Source: Variovorax sp. ZS18.2.2 (GTDB lineage: Bacteria; Pseudomonadota; Gammaproteobacteria; Burkholderiales; Burkholderiaceae_C). From it: DNA of 64,000 nt. Location: contig NZ_JANLNM010000010.1 in NCBI RefSeq assembly GCF_024701975.1, positions 186,001 through 250,000 on the forward strand, given 5' to 3'. Every line of letters begins with the position of its first letter. Position 1 is the stretch's first letter. The notes beneath the pieces are model-generated. The model was not told the DNA's origin. It searched no databases and worked only from the letters and a program-made list of their open reading frames with translations. Position numbers and translations under genes: made by a program. Shown here piece after piece: positions 35,642 to 43,948 of this stretch.

Positions 35642-35657
35642 TGCACCATCTTGGGGA
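35642..35657. promoter_or_regulatory. candidate NtrC half-site upstream of the sigma-54 promoter
   Basis: TGCACCATCTTGGGGA has one good NtrC half (TGCACC) and a degenerate second half at the right spacing. It is about 130-145 bases upstream of the -24 box, the usual distance for an enhancer. It overlaps the region just before the comM start. A GGCAC/GTGCC dyad at 35600-35613 is also present but has non-consensus spacing. Confidence 0.4.
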
Positions 35658-35668
35658 GAGAGGGAAGA

Positions 35669-36019
35669 ATGAGTCTGTCTTTGGTGCAAAGCCGTGCTTT
35701 GCTAGGGCTGGAAGCGGCCGATGTCACGGTCGAGGTGCATCTGGCGAACGGTTTGCCCAGTTTCACGCTCGTCGGGCTGGCGGAGACCGAGGTGAAGGAA
35801 TCGCGCGACCGCGTGCGCTCGGCCATCCAGAACGCGGGGCTGGAGTTTCCAAACAATAAAAAGATCGTGGTCAGCCTTGCGCCGGCCGACTTGCCCAAGG
35901 TATCACCGAAAACGCTATTCAGGAATAGAAAGCGATGTTCGAGAAAAGAAAGCGATTTCTGCGAATACCATAGCCCTCCATCGTCGACGCCGATTCAGGC
36001 CGAGGAGGACGCGTGGTAA
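35669..36019 (+). pseudogene. comM: comM (Mg-chelatase-like ATPase) truncated after 77 codons
   Basis: From ATG 35669 the protein begins with the conserved ComM/YifB start (MSLSLVQSRALLGL, then VHLANGLPSFTLVGLAETEV, NNKKIVVSLAPADLPK). At about 35,899 the match stops and foreign sequence adds 39 unrelated residues to the stop at 36,019. Intact ComM has about 500 residues with an AAA+ ATPase core promoting branch migration in natural transformation; that core is missing here. The 3' part of comM is not elsewhere in this window. It is divergent from the porin-glnK-amtB operon. Confidence 0.9.
35907..35966. repeat. three tandem 20-bp repeats at the comM breakpoint, candidate Tn7-like transposon end
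   Basis: Units at 35907-35926, 35927-35946 and 35947-35966 abut exactly: CGAAAACGCTATTCAGGAAT, AGAAAGCGATGTTCGAGAAA, AGAAAGCGATTTCTGCGAAT. Units two and three agree at 15 of 20 positions and units one and two at 13 of 20. They begin 7 bases inside the point where comM similarity ends. Tandem ~20-22-bp sites of this kind are the TnsB-binding sites at ends of Tn7-like elements. A TGT terminus is not obvious, so the tip may have decayed. Confidence 0.55.
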
Positions 36020-37863
36020 GAGCATTCGGAGTGAACGCCCAGCAGAAGCGGAAGCCAATCCACCTGCTAAAGGCACTGAATATTCCTGCAGGTGCCTGGC
36101 AACTCTTCTGGTTCGGCCGTCTCACCGACAGCCCGAATGCTAAGCAAACGCCCTTTATCCGGGCATATCTGGCCCGCGTCGAGTTGTTGGAAGGCCAAAT
36201 CGTTGACCGACTACCGGATGTGGTGCATGTCGACCTTCCGGTCTCAGATCTCCCGGCATTGCCACTCGGCACCGTCTTCGCCGATCGACTCATCATCCCA
36301 GCAATGCCGTTGCACCCCACTGCGACGTGGGAGGACATCACAGTCGACCTTACGCGCCAAAATCTTCGTCTCGTTGAGCGAGTCGCACTTGAGCCAGACG
36401 GCAGACGATTCTTGCCTCGCGGGCGACGCACCCCTGTAGGGGATCAGGAATACGAGGGCCTCCTGCTGACGGCCGGAGACAACGCCAACCCCCACGCCTT
36501 TGTCTTCCCCTGCACAACCATCTTCCAATTCTTCTGGGCGCGTTCCAGTAAGTGGGCCCAACTCATGGTCGATGGGCGCTTTGTCGACTACAACCGCTAC
36601 ATATTCGACGCAAGAAAATCGTACTTGAGCAGTGATGGCCGCGAGGCCCGACTCTGGCTCAGACAGTGGATGCTAGACGACGATGCTGCGTTCATTGCAA
36701 CGCTGGCGTTCGACGAATATGCGCTCGGCGCCGGCGCTGACATTTACAGGTATCTTGCTCAAGCGCCTCGCGAAACGGATCGCCGATGCATTCGCGCGCT
36801 GCCGCCCTACCAAGGCCATATCCCACTACGCGTGTTGCAGCAGCCGATCACGACCAGGCATGGTCCAGCCATGCTGATTCAATGCATCTCGAACTGCGGC
36901 TATACCCCCTCGATCAAGGAATTGAAGTTCGATAGAGACAACGATGGACGAACCATTGACGAGGTCGCGCACGGCGACCAAGGCGACAAGCTACCCATAA
37001 ACCGGCCCCAGTTCGGCGGGCCGCCTGTGACGTTGCTCGATCAATCAGCCACGATGACGAGCGACCCACATGCCAGTCAGAAAGGCTCCATTGAAATCAG
37101 CATGGCGCATCTTTCGGACTCACTCCCAGGATTGAGCTTCATCAGCGTGGAAAAGCTCCCGCAAACGGATACACAGTACGTCAATCAACAAGAGGCCGTG
37201 ATCCGGCTACAGCAGTGGGCCGAAGAGATCTCAACCTTGACAGATGCTCTGTCGTCGGGAGATCTGGCACCAGAAGGATTGATCCGGGGAGAGAATCACA
37301 CAGACGCCTTCGATAGCGACGACATCACACCTGTTCGCGGCGATATCAGCGAGCTTGCTCATGCACTGCTTTCCGGCGAGCATTTTGAGGTCCTGGATGG
37401 AGAAGCCAAATGGACAGCAGAGCCCTCACTAGTTGTCATGCCGCGGCAACAAGGCTACTATTTTCCGGTTCCCGCCCTGGTCGATGGCATGGCCTTGGCT
37501 TGGCTCTATCGCGATGAGGAAAAATTGTTCCGTAAGCGGGCCCTGTGCATTCGCGTCACCTTCACACGGGAACGATCTGGCCGCTCGATTACGCGTTACC
37601 TGCTGGACTTTGAGCCAAGAGCAACTGGTGGAACCTTCCGGCAAACGAGCATCCTTTTCTTCTGGAACATGGAAAATACTGCCCTTCCGGGAGAAGCCCG
37701 CTGCATACGCAACCTGGTGAAAGCGATCGCAAAGAAAGGACAGGCCGGCATTCCCAAGGAAGCTATGGATGGCCTGGAAGGTAGAACTCGAAATCATCCG
37801 CCAACAGGTATGACGCCGCATCGTTTTTTGAAATCGATGCTAGAGGCAGTCGATCGAATGTGA
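36013..37863 (+). CDS. 616-residue protein, possible TnsE-like Tn7-family target-selection protein
   Basis: GTG 36013 follows GAGGAGGAC, a strong ribosome-binding site. N-terminal features (MVR start, then IHLLKAL and AWQLFWFGRL) and a C-terminal block (RVTFTRERSGRS through RNHPPTG) recall Tn7 TnsE as I remember it, at similar positions. The length exceeds Tn7 TnsE (about 540). No catalytic motif is visible. The gene has lower G+C than its neighbours. It starts 47 bases inside the repeat block in comM, a known attachment site for Tn7-like elements of the Tn6022 type. No tnsABC is in the window, so it would be an orphan remnant. Confidence 0.4.
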   Translation: MVRAFGVNAQQKRKPIHLLKALNIPAGAWQLFWFGRLTDSPNAKQTPFIRAYLARVELLEGQIVDRLPDVVHVDLPVSDLPALPLGTVFADRLIIPAMPLHPTATWEDITVDLTRQNLRLVERVALEPDGRRFLPRGRRTPVGDQEYEGLLLTAGDNANPHAFVFPCTTIFQFFWARSSKWAQLMVDGRFVDYNRYIFDARKSYLSSDGREARLWLRQWMLDDDAAFIATLAFDEYALGAGADIYRYLAQAPRETDRRCIRALPPYQGHIPLRVLQQPITTRHGPAMLIQCISNCGYTPSIKELKFDRDNDGRTIDEVAHGDQGDKLPINRPQFGGPPVTLLDQSATMTSDPHASQKGSIEISMAHLSDSLPGLSFISVEKLPQTDTQYVNQQEAVIRLQQWAEEISTLTDALSSGDLAPEGLIRGENHTDAFDSDDITPVRGDISELAHALLSGEHFEVLDGEAKWTAEPSLVVMPRQQGYYFPVPALVDGMALAWLYRDEEKLFRKRALCIRVTFTRERSGRSITRYLLDFEPRATGGTFRQTSILFFWNMENTALPGEARCIRNLVKAIAKKGQAGIPKEAMDGLEGRTRNHPPTGMTPHRFLKSMLEAVDRM

Positions 37864-37983
37864 CTACGCCCGTGCTCGAATCGCCTTCTCAGCCGCGCCA
37901 CATCGGCCGGGCAAGCGCATCGTTGCCGACGCTTCAGCAGCCCTTCAGGGACGAAGCCTCAGGCTCGCACAGAATGCTTGGCG

Positions 37984-39141
37984 ATGGCTCTTTCCGTTGC
38001 CCTTTCATCATCCTCGACTCCTCGCGCAACGATGCTACCGCGCTTGGCGCATATCGACACGCTACGCGGGCTGCTGGTGGTGTTCGTCATCCTGCTGCAT
38101 GCGAATCTGCGCATTCCATTCGGGCCACCGGAGCTGGCACAGGTCCTCGGGTTGCGGCTCACGGGCATTCTTTTTCGCAGCGGCTACTACGCGGTGATCG
38201 TGTTCTTTGTCCTCTCGGGCTACCTGATCACGAGCGCATCGATTCGGCGTTGGGGCGATCTGTCGCAGGTTCGGCTGGAGGCCTTCTACCGCATGCGCGC
38301 CGCGCGCATCCTGCCGACTTTGTTGTTGCTGCTGGCGGTACTGAGCGGGCTGCATCTGGCAGGTAGCACGTGGTTCGCGCTGGACGCGGATAAGGTGCCA
38401 CTGTGGCGTGCGCTTCTGGCAGCGCTCGGACTGCACCTCAACTGGCTGGAAGCGCAGGTCGGCTACCTGCCGGGGCCGTGGGGCGTACTGTGGTCACTGT
38501 CGGTGGAAGAGGCCTTCTATCTGATATTTCCCTTGCTTTGCGTGCTGAGCGGCAGCGAGCGCCGGCTGCGCCTGATGTTGCTCGTGCCGATCATGCTCGG
38601 CCCGCTCGCGCGCAGCGTATTCAGCGACAACGAACTGTGGCAGGACCATTCGTACCTGTCGGGCATGGACGGCATCGCCTTCGGTTGCCTCGCAGCGCTG
38701 CTCGCACACCGCGTGCCGAAGGTGCCGTCGGCTGCGGTGCAGCGACTGATGCTGCTCTCGGGCATAGTTTTGAGTGTGACAGTTTTCTGTTTTCGCAAGG
38801 AGGTGTTCCAGCTCGGCCTGACGCGCTTCAGCCTGCAGGTGACGCTGCTGGAACTGGGCATCGCGCTGCTGTTGGTGACGAGCCACTGGCGGCCGTGGAG
38901 GTGGTGCGGCATTGCGGCCACCGCGCCGCTGCGATGGTTCGGGCGCAACAGCTACGAGATCTATTTGACCCACATGTTCGTCGTGATTCCCGGTGCCTGG
39001 CTTTACCAGCAGGCCGGCGTGCCGGCTGCGTGGATTCCGCTGTGGTTCATGGCAACGGTCGCAGCTTCGGGCCTGCTAGGGCAAGCCGTGGCGCAATTTT
39101 TTTCCGAACCATTGAACCGAGCGTTCGGGCGTAGGGGTTGA
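37984..39141 (+). CDS. acyltransferase family 3 (OafA/YrhL-type) membrane protein
   Basis: 385 residues with about ten hydrophobic segments. IDTLRGLLVVFVILLHANLR, then FFVLSGYLIT with the preceding His, RMRAARILPTLLLLL, and WSLSVEEAFYLIFPL are diagnostic. Such proteins O-acetylate surface sugars at the inner membrane. I took ATG 37984; ATG 38032 (MLPRLAHIDTLRG) is an alternative closer to the conserved start. High G+C contrasts with the flanking relics. Confidence 0.85.
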   Translation: MALSVALSSSSTPRATMLPRLAHIDTLRGLLVVFVILLHANLRIPFGPPELAQVLGLRLTGILFRSGYYAVIVFFVLSGYLITSASIRRWGDLSQVRLEAFYRMRAARILPTLLLLLAVLSGLHLAGSTWFALDADKVPLWRALLAALGLHLNWLEAQVGYLPGPWGVLWSLSVEEAFYLIFPLLCVLSGSERRLRLMLLVPIMLGPLARSVFSDNELWQDHSYLSGMDGIAFGCLAALLAHRVPKVPSAAVQRLMLLSGIVLSVTVFCFRKEVFQLGLTRFSLQVTLLELGIALLLVTSHWRPWRWCGIAATAPLRWFGRNSYEIYLTHMFVVIPGAWLYQQAGVPAAWIPLWFMATVAASGLLGQAVAQFFSEPLNRAFGRRG

Positions 39142-39349
39142 ACTCGTGTCGCACCTTCGCGCCGATGCCGCATTGATCGAGATGGCTGACGCGCTGTTGG
39201 CCTCATCGCGTGAAAAAACCGCGCAAGACAGCTCTTGCTCGAACTGTTCGAAGAACGGCATCAGCTCTACCAGATCGTCGTTGACACGTGAGGATGTACT
39301 TGATGAGACGCACAACGTGGCGGCTGCATCACAGAACGTCTGCTCGACT

Positions 39350-39835
39350 GACTTCGCTACGCAGCAGAGCGCAGCACTTGGTGGTCCGGCGTTCTACGCT
39401 TACTCGACCAACGACATGATCGATCAGTCGGCGGAATCATCATGGACGTGGAGGCAACGGCGCACCGCACGCCGGAGGTTGACTCCACTCGCACGATGAT
39501 TGCTCGTGTAGTGCAGCGCTTCGACATCAGGTCGCGACGGCTCGTGGGCGACACCGCGTACGGCATAGCCCCGCTGCTCGGCTGGACAGTCGAAGAGAAG
39601 CAGATCGAGCGCCACGCCCGTGTGCGTGGACAAGACGGTCCACAACGATGGACGTCTGTCGATTCGCGAGTTCCAGTGGCAGCCCGAGTGCAATGAATAT
39701 GCTTGTCCTGAAGGCCGTACGCAGCGCAACGACCGACGGCAGTTCACGATGTCGCGCACTCACGTCACCAAGGCCGACACCGTTATTTATCGGGCGAGTC
39801 CAAGCAGACTGAATCGCCTGCGGAGTAAACCAAAT
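39350..39835 (+). pseudogene. IS1182-family transposase relic
   Basis: Three frames together give a decayed match to the middle of an IS1182-type DDE transposase: GGPAFYAYSTNDMID, then VEATAHRTPEVDSTRTMIAR, VGDTAYGIAPLLGWTVEE, and after a further shift FQWQPECNEYACPEGRTQR and KADTVIYRAS. Both ends of the transposase and the terminal repeats are missing. The 200 bases before it (39142-39349) may be other IS debris; I cannot name it. Confidence 0.75.
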
Positions 39836-40028
39836 AATCCTGCCACTCTCACACTCGATATAAACCTGCATGACTCTATTTCATTGCAAGCCCAAATTTC
39901 TAATTGGGAGCCTTGTTTTTGTGATTTTAGTTGTGCCCGTACAAAATCGCAGTTTAATTGAAAAATTAATTTTTACCAATTTTCGATCTAATCCAAATCG
40001 GGTGGCGCATCAAAAATAAAGGTTGTTA

Positions 40029-40868
40029 ATGAAAAATATTTGGCTGTCCGGCCTTATTTTGATGTCGTGCATTGTCGCAAGTAGTTGCGCATATAGAACT
40101 CAAAAATACAACGTCATCGAAAATTCTACGTCCATTTCCAAAAATGCTTTTATCTCAATCGAACCGTCAGAATTTGACGCGGCCGAGTTTCGGTCTTCTG
40201 ACGGAACAATACTGCGATACAGGTTCTTGCCCCCGTCGCATAGAGTCCAAGGAGAGTCCTACCCGCTTGTGCTGCAACTACATGGTTCTGGTGGTGTTGG
40301 TACAAACAATGTGACGCAACTCGATCGGCTCGCCAAAACATGGGCGGTGTCAGATGTGCGCGAACGTTATCAAACTTACATTTTAATTCCCCAATTTCCA
40401 ATTAGAAGTGCCAATTATGGGCCGCCGTCGCCAGAGCAACATGCAGAGCCAAGCTCGGCTTTAATTGCTGCTCTTGAACTGGTGGAAGACTTCGCTGCAC
40501 ATCATGCCGTTGACAAATCTAGAATCTACGCCATTGGATTTTCAATGGGCGGCTCGGCGGCATGGCTTTCACCGACTCTCCGATCAAACCTATTTGCGGC
40601 AGTGATGCCAATTTCTGGAGTCGCACCAGCAGATTCGTTTGCCCCCGTCTTTAAAAATACTCCTACACTGGTGATTCACGGAAGCGCGGACAATGAAAAC
40701 TCGATAGCCTCCAATCGCAGGTTTTTCAATGAAGTTCTACGCATAGGTGGAAAAATATCCAATTCAGGGAGTACAAAGGTTTGGAGCATCAATTGCCTGG
40801 TGAAATCTATCCAGGATATTGGTGGCGAGATTGGTTGTTTGCGCAGTCTCGGAAGTAATTGCGGTTAA
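40029..40868 (+). pseudogene. predicted lipoprotein alpha/beta hydrolase (PHB-depolymerase/esterase type), frameshifted at the 3' end
   Basis: A signal sequence ending VASSC (weak lipobox) precedes a hydrolase domain: LVLQLHGSGGVGTNN (oxyanion loop), AIGFSMGGSAAW (nucleophile Ser) and TLVIHGSADNE (acid Asp region). In the annotated frame the C-terminus after about residue 245 is nonsense. The -1 frame from about 40,765 instead reads KGLEHQLPGEIYPGYWWRDW to a stop at 40,858 and supplies the expected catalytic His, so one base is missing near 40,745-40,770. The region is AT-rich, unlike the chromosome, and looks horizontally acquired. Confidence 0.75.
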
Positions 40869-41355
40869 TCTTTTAGATCAAAGTCACTTCGCTGCTCAGC
40901 TTGATTTCGCTGCTGAAGGTTTGCGTTGAAAATCGAACCGCCACAACGGGCAGCAATTTGGAAGGATTTGGCAGCAACGTGTTGATTGGAGTGAATCCTC
41001 TAGCAGGACCATCGGAGTCAAGAGGTCTCGGCGCCGCCGATGTAAATGTCATCTGTTGACACCGTCCGGAAACTGAGCCATTTTTTCGGGTAAAGGACCG
41101 CCGGTGGATCTGCAAGGCATCCGGCGCTCATGCTGGGATCCCTTTGTTTGCTGCGCGCACCAGGGCAAATCGAGGTTGATCTTGCAATGTTTCTCCTTGG
41201 GAACGAACTGGAGATAAAACGCGATGCAAAGGGTTTCAGAAAGTCAAGCATTCATGCGGGTTGCAAGAGGGTCTGCTCTGGAAACCCGCATGAATGCTGG
41301 GGGGGCTCACGTCCTAAAACGCACGAAGAGCAAAAGGACCTCCAATCCCGCCCCT
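40869..41355. other. 487-base gap with IS-like debris and an inverted repeat
   Basis: No protein-coding gene is convincing. TGTTGACACCGTCCGGAAAC at about 41,054 resembles the left end of an IS21-family element, but no transposase follows. A perfect 16-bp inverted repeat lies at 41,247-41,298 (listed separately). The lolC promoter, if any, must be in the last 60 bases. Confidence 0.4.
41247..41298. repeat. perfect 16-bp inverted repeat upstream of lolC
   Basis: AGCATTCATGCGGGTT (41247-41262) and AACCCGCATGAATGCT (41283-41298) are exact reverse complements 20 bases apart. No T-run follows on either strand, so it is not an obvious terminator. It could be a recombination or protein-binding site. 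Confidence 0.6.
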
Positions 41356-42612
41356 ATGCGACTCCCTTATGAACTGCAGCTCGGCTGGCGCTACACGCGC
41401 GCAGGCCGGGCGACGCGGCGCAACGGCTTCATCTCCTTCATCTCCGGTGTCTCGATGCTTGGCATCGCGCTGGGCGTGGCGGCGCTGATCATTGTGCTCA
41501 GTGTGATGAACGGCTTCCAGAAAGAGGTGCGCGACCGCATGCTCGGCGTGGTGTCGCACATCGAGATCTTCTCGCGCGACGGCCAGGCGCTGCAGAGCCT
41601 CGACGAGATCATGGCCGCCGCGCGCAAGAACCCAGAGGTCATCGGCGCGGCCCCCTTCATCAACACGCAGGCGCTGATTGCGCGCGGCGAGGACATGAAG
41701 GGCGCGATCATCCGCGGCATCGATCCCAAGTTCGAGCCCGAGGTCACCGACACCGGCGGCATCGCGAGCAAGGGCACCTTCGACAAGCTGGTGCCGGGCG
41801 AATTCGGCATCGTGCTGGGCATCGAGCTCGCGCGCTCGATGTTCGTGCAGCCGGGAGACAAGGTCACGCTGGTGGCGCCGGGCGGCCAGGTCACGCCGGC
41901 TGGCGTGGTGCCGCGCCTGAAGCAGTTCACCGTGGTGGGCACCTTCGATTCGGGCCACTACGAGTACGACTCGGCGTTGGCGATGGTGCACGAGCAGGAT
42001 GCGGCCAAGGTGTTCCGCCTCGAAGGCCCGACCGGCATCCGCCTGAAGCTCAAGGACCTGAACGAAGCCCGCGACGTGGCCGACCAGCTGGCCGTGAGCC
42101 TGCCGGGTGAATTTTTGATCCGCGACTGGACGCGCCAGAACAAGACCTGGTTCGCGGCCGTGCAGGTCGAGAAACGCATGATGTTCATCATCCTCACGCT
42201 GATCGTGGCGGTGGCGGCGTTCAACCTGGTTTCCACGCTCGTGATGACGGTGACCGACAAGCGCGCCGACATCGCCATCCTGCGCACGCTGGGCAGCTCA
42301 CCGCGCAGCATCATGGGCATCTTCGTGGTGCAGGGCGCGATGGTGGGCGTGATCGGCACCGTGGCCGGCCTGCTGCTGGGCCTGGGCATTGCCTACAACA
42401 TCGACGTGATCGTGCCCTTCCTCGAACAGCTCTTTCACGCGAGCTTTTTGCCCAAGGACATCTACCTGATCAGCAAGATGCCGAGCGACCCGCAGCAGAG
42501 CGACATCATGCCCATCGCGATCATCTCCCTCGTCCTGGCTTTCCTTGCAACGCTGTACCCGAGCTGGCGCGCCAGTCGCGTCAACCCCGCGGAGGCGCTG
42601 CGCTATGAGTGA
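41356..42612 (+). CDS. lolC: lipoprotein-releasing ABC transporter permease LolC/LolE
   Basis: 418 residues. FtsX-like permease with an N-terminal membrane segment (MLGIALGVAALIIVLSVMNGF), a periplasmic domain of about 220 residues, and three C-terminal segments (IILTLIVAVAAFNLVSTL, GAMVGVIGTVAGLLLGLG, IAIISLVLAFLATLYPS). It extracts lipoproteins from the inner membrane with LolD ATPase and LolA. Start ATG 41356 (MRLPYELQLGWRY). It appears intact, yet the following lolD is broken, so a second complete lol set should exist elsewhere in the genome. Confidence 0.92.
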   Translation: MRLPYELQLGWRYTRAGRATRRNGFISFISGVSMLGIALGVAALIIVLSVMNGFQKEVRDRMLGVVSHIEIFSRDGQALQSLDEIMAAARKNPEVIGAAPFINTQALIARGEDMKGAIIRGIDPKFEPEVTDTGGIASKGTFDKLVPGEFGIVLGIELARSMFVQPGDKVTLVAPGGQVTPAGVVPRLKQFTVVGTFDSGHYEYDSALAMVHEQDAAKVFRLEGPTGIRLKLKDLNEARDVADQLAVSLPGEFLIRDWTRQNKTWFAAVQVEKRMMFIILTLIVAVAAFNLVSTLVMTVTDKRADIAILRTLGSSPRSIMGIFVVQGAMVGVIGTVAGLLLGLGIAYNIDVIVPFLEQLFHASFLPKDIYLISKMPSDPQQSDIMPIAIISLVLAFLATLYPSWRASRVNPAEALRYE

Positions 42613-42834
42613 AGCCTCACCAAGCGATTCCACGAAGGACGCATCGACCTCACGGTGCTGCACAGCGTGGACCTGGACGTGCACGCCGGCGAAACGCTGG
42701 CGATCGTCGGCGCCTCGGGCTCGGGCAAGAGCACGCTGCTGCACCTGATGGGCGGGCTCGATGCGCCGACCGCGGGCAAGGTCGAGCTGCTCGGCAAGGA
42801 CATCGCGCATGCCGATGCGGCGGAGCAGGGGCGG
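42605..42834 (+). pseudogene. lolD: lolD ATPase remnant, damaged at both ends
   Basis: The ATG at 42605 overlaps the lolC stop as usual, but a few bases are missing at 42,611-42,616, so the LolD frame (LTKRFHEGRIDLTVLHSVDL, Walker A GASGSGKST) has a stop just upstream and no proper start. The match ends after HADAAEQGR near 42,834. The signature, Walker B and switch regions are absent, so no working ATPase is made. In-frame continuation into a Tn3-family transposase fragment follows. Confidence 0.88.
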
Positions 42835-43338
42835 CCGCGCAGCCTGAAGGAAATGACCCAGGGCACGCTCGTGCGCAAGCTGTGCACCTACGACGCGGAC
42901 CCGACGCGCCAGGCGATCTTCGAGTACGACAAGCTCATCCGCAGCATCTACACCCTGCGCTATCTGCGCGACCCGCAACTGCAACGCCATGTCCACCGCT
43001 CGCAGAACCGCCTGGAGTCCTACCATCAGCTGCGTTCGGCCATCGCACAGGTCGGCGGCAAGAAAGAACTCACCGGGCGTACCGACCTCGACATCGAGAT
43101 CAGCAACCAATGCGCCAGGCTGATCGCCAACGCGATCGTGTACTACAACTCCGCGATCCTGTCGCGCCTACTGAGCAGGTACCAGGCCAGCGGGAACGAG
43201 ACGGCGCTGGCACTCATCACGACAACGTCGCCGGTGGCCTAGCGGCACGTGCATCTGAACGGACGCTACGCCTTCCGCGAAGGCGCTCAAGCCATCGATC
43301 TGGACGCCATCCTGCGAGGGCTCGATCTCGACGGATGA
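42835..43338 (+). pseudogene. Tn3-family transposase (TnpA) C-terminal fragment
   Basis: RSLKEMTQGTLVRKL, QAIFEYDKLIRSIYTLRYL, ESYHQLRSAIAQVGGKKEL and ISNQCARLIANAIVYYN are conserved in the C-terminus of a Tn3-family TnpA subgroup. A TAG at 43,240 replaces the expected Trp codon; reading on gives RHVHLNGRYAF and IDLDAILRGLDLDG to the native stop at 43,338. The fragment is in frame with lolD', so 42,655-43,242 is open as a 195-residue chimera. GGGGTAAGC right after the stop could be part of a terminal repeat. Confidence 0.85.
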
Positions 43339-43425
43339 GGGGTAAGCTACCAGTTGATCGTTCGTCTTGAACAGTGCCCCTGCTGCGGAAGGGTAAGCGT
43401 AAGACTCTCTTCTGGCACAGTAACA

Positions 43426-43773
43426 CTAAGGAGCGTACCGCCGTCGCTCGCGGTGGCCCAGTCGCTCGTGCAACTCCCCGCAAGTCATGGCCCGCCCGGT
43501 GCTGTAGCGCCCGTCGCGACACGGATCGTCGATCCGGCGATCCGCGTCGCGAAAGCGTAGGCGCCGCGCCCCCTCCGCATGGTCCAGTTGCTGCAGCAGT
43601 TCATCGCAGCTCATCGCCCGGCCGTAGCTGTAGCGACCATCCCTGCAGGGGTCGTAGGCCGGTGGCGGCGCCTCGAAGCCCAACCGCACCTCGGCGGCCG
43701 CCGTCGATGCCAGAAGGACCGCCGCCGCCAGGATGATCACCTCGACAATGAACGTGGTTTGGAAGATGCGCAT
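43426..43773 (-). CDS. small exported protein with an internal duplicated Cys motif
   Basis: 115 residues. A signal segment (VEVIILAAAVLLASTAAAEV) is followed by two copies of a motif: DPCRDGRYSYGRAMSCDELL (about 41-60) and DPCRDGRYSTGRAMTCGELH (about 83-102). Each copy has two Cys that could form a disulphide. The ATG 43773 is the only start with an N-terminal signal. It is divergent from the two-component regulator gene. I recognise no family; it is probably periplasmic. Confidence 0.65.
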   Translation of the reverse strand: MRIFQTTFIVEVIILAAAVLLASTAAAEVRLGFEAPPPAYDPCRDGRYSYGRAMSCDELLQQLDHAEGARRLRFRDADRRIDDPCRDGRYSTGRAMTCGELHERLGHRERRRYAP

Positions 43774-43948
43774 GCGAGTGCTCCAGAACGTCCGCTCGAA
43801 GGACGGACATGCGGCCGATCCTTGTCCAGCCACATGGAGTGAACATGACGTCGGGGCGGCGACCCGCGCGCAATGCTGTCGCAATGCGCCCTGCCTAAAG
43901 TCCTGCACGCCGCCGGTCCGGCGGTTGGCTTGTGGAAGGAATCTCACG

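Noticed and set aside
35907..35966. The comM 20-bp repeats as a CRISPR or plasmid iteron set
   Set aside because: No spacers exist between units, and no replication gene is adjacent; transposon-end sites fit better.
41130..41372. An 80-codon plus-strand frame upstream of lolC
   Set aside because: No ribosome-binding site or motif; it spans the 16-bp inverted repeat and probable IS debris.
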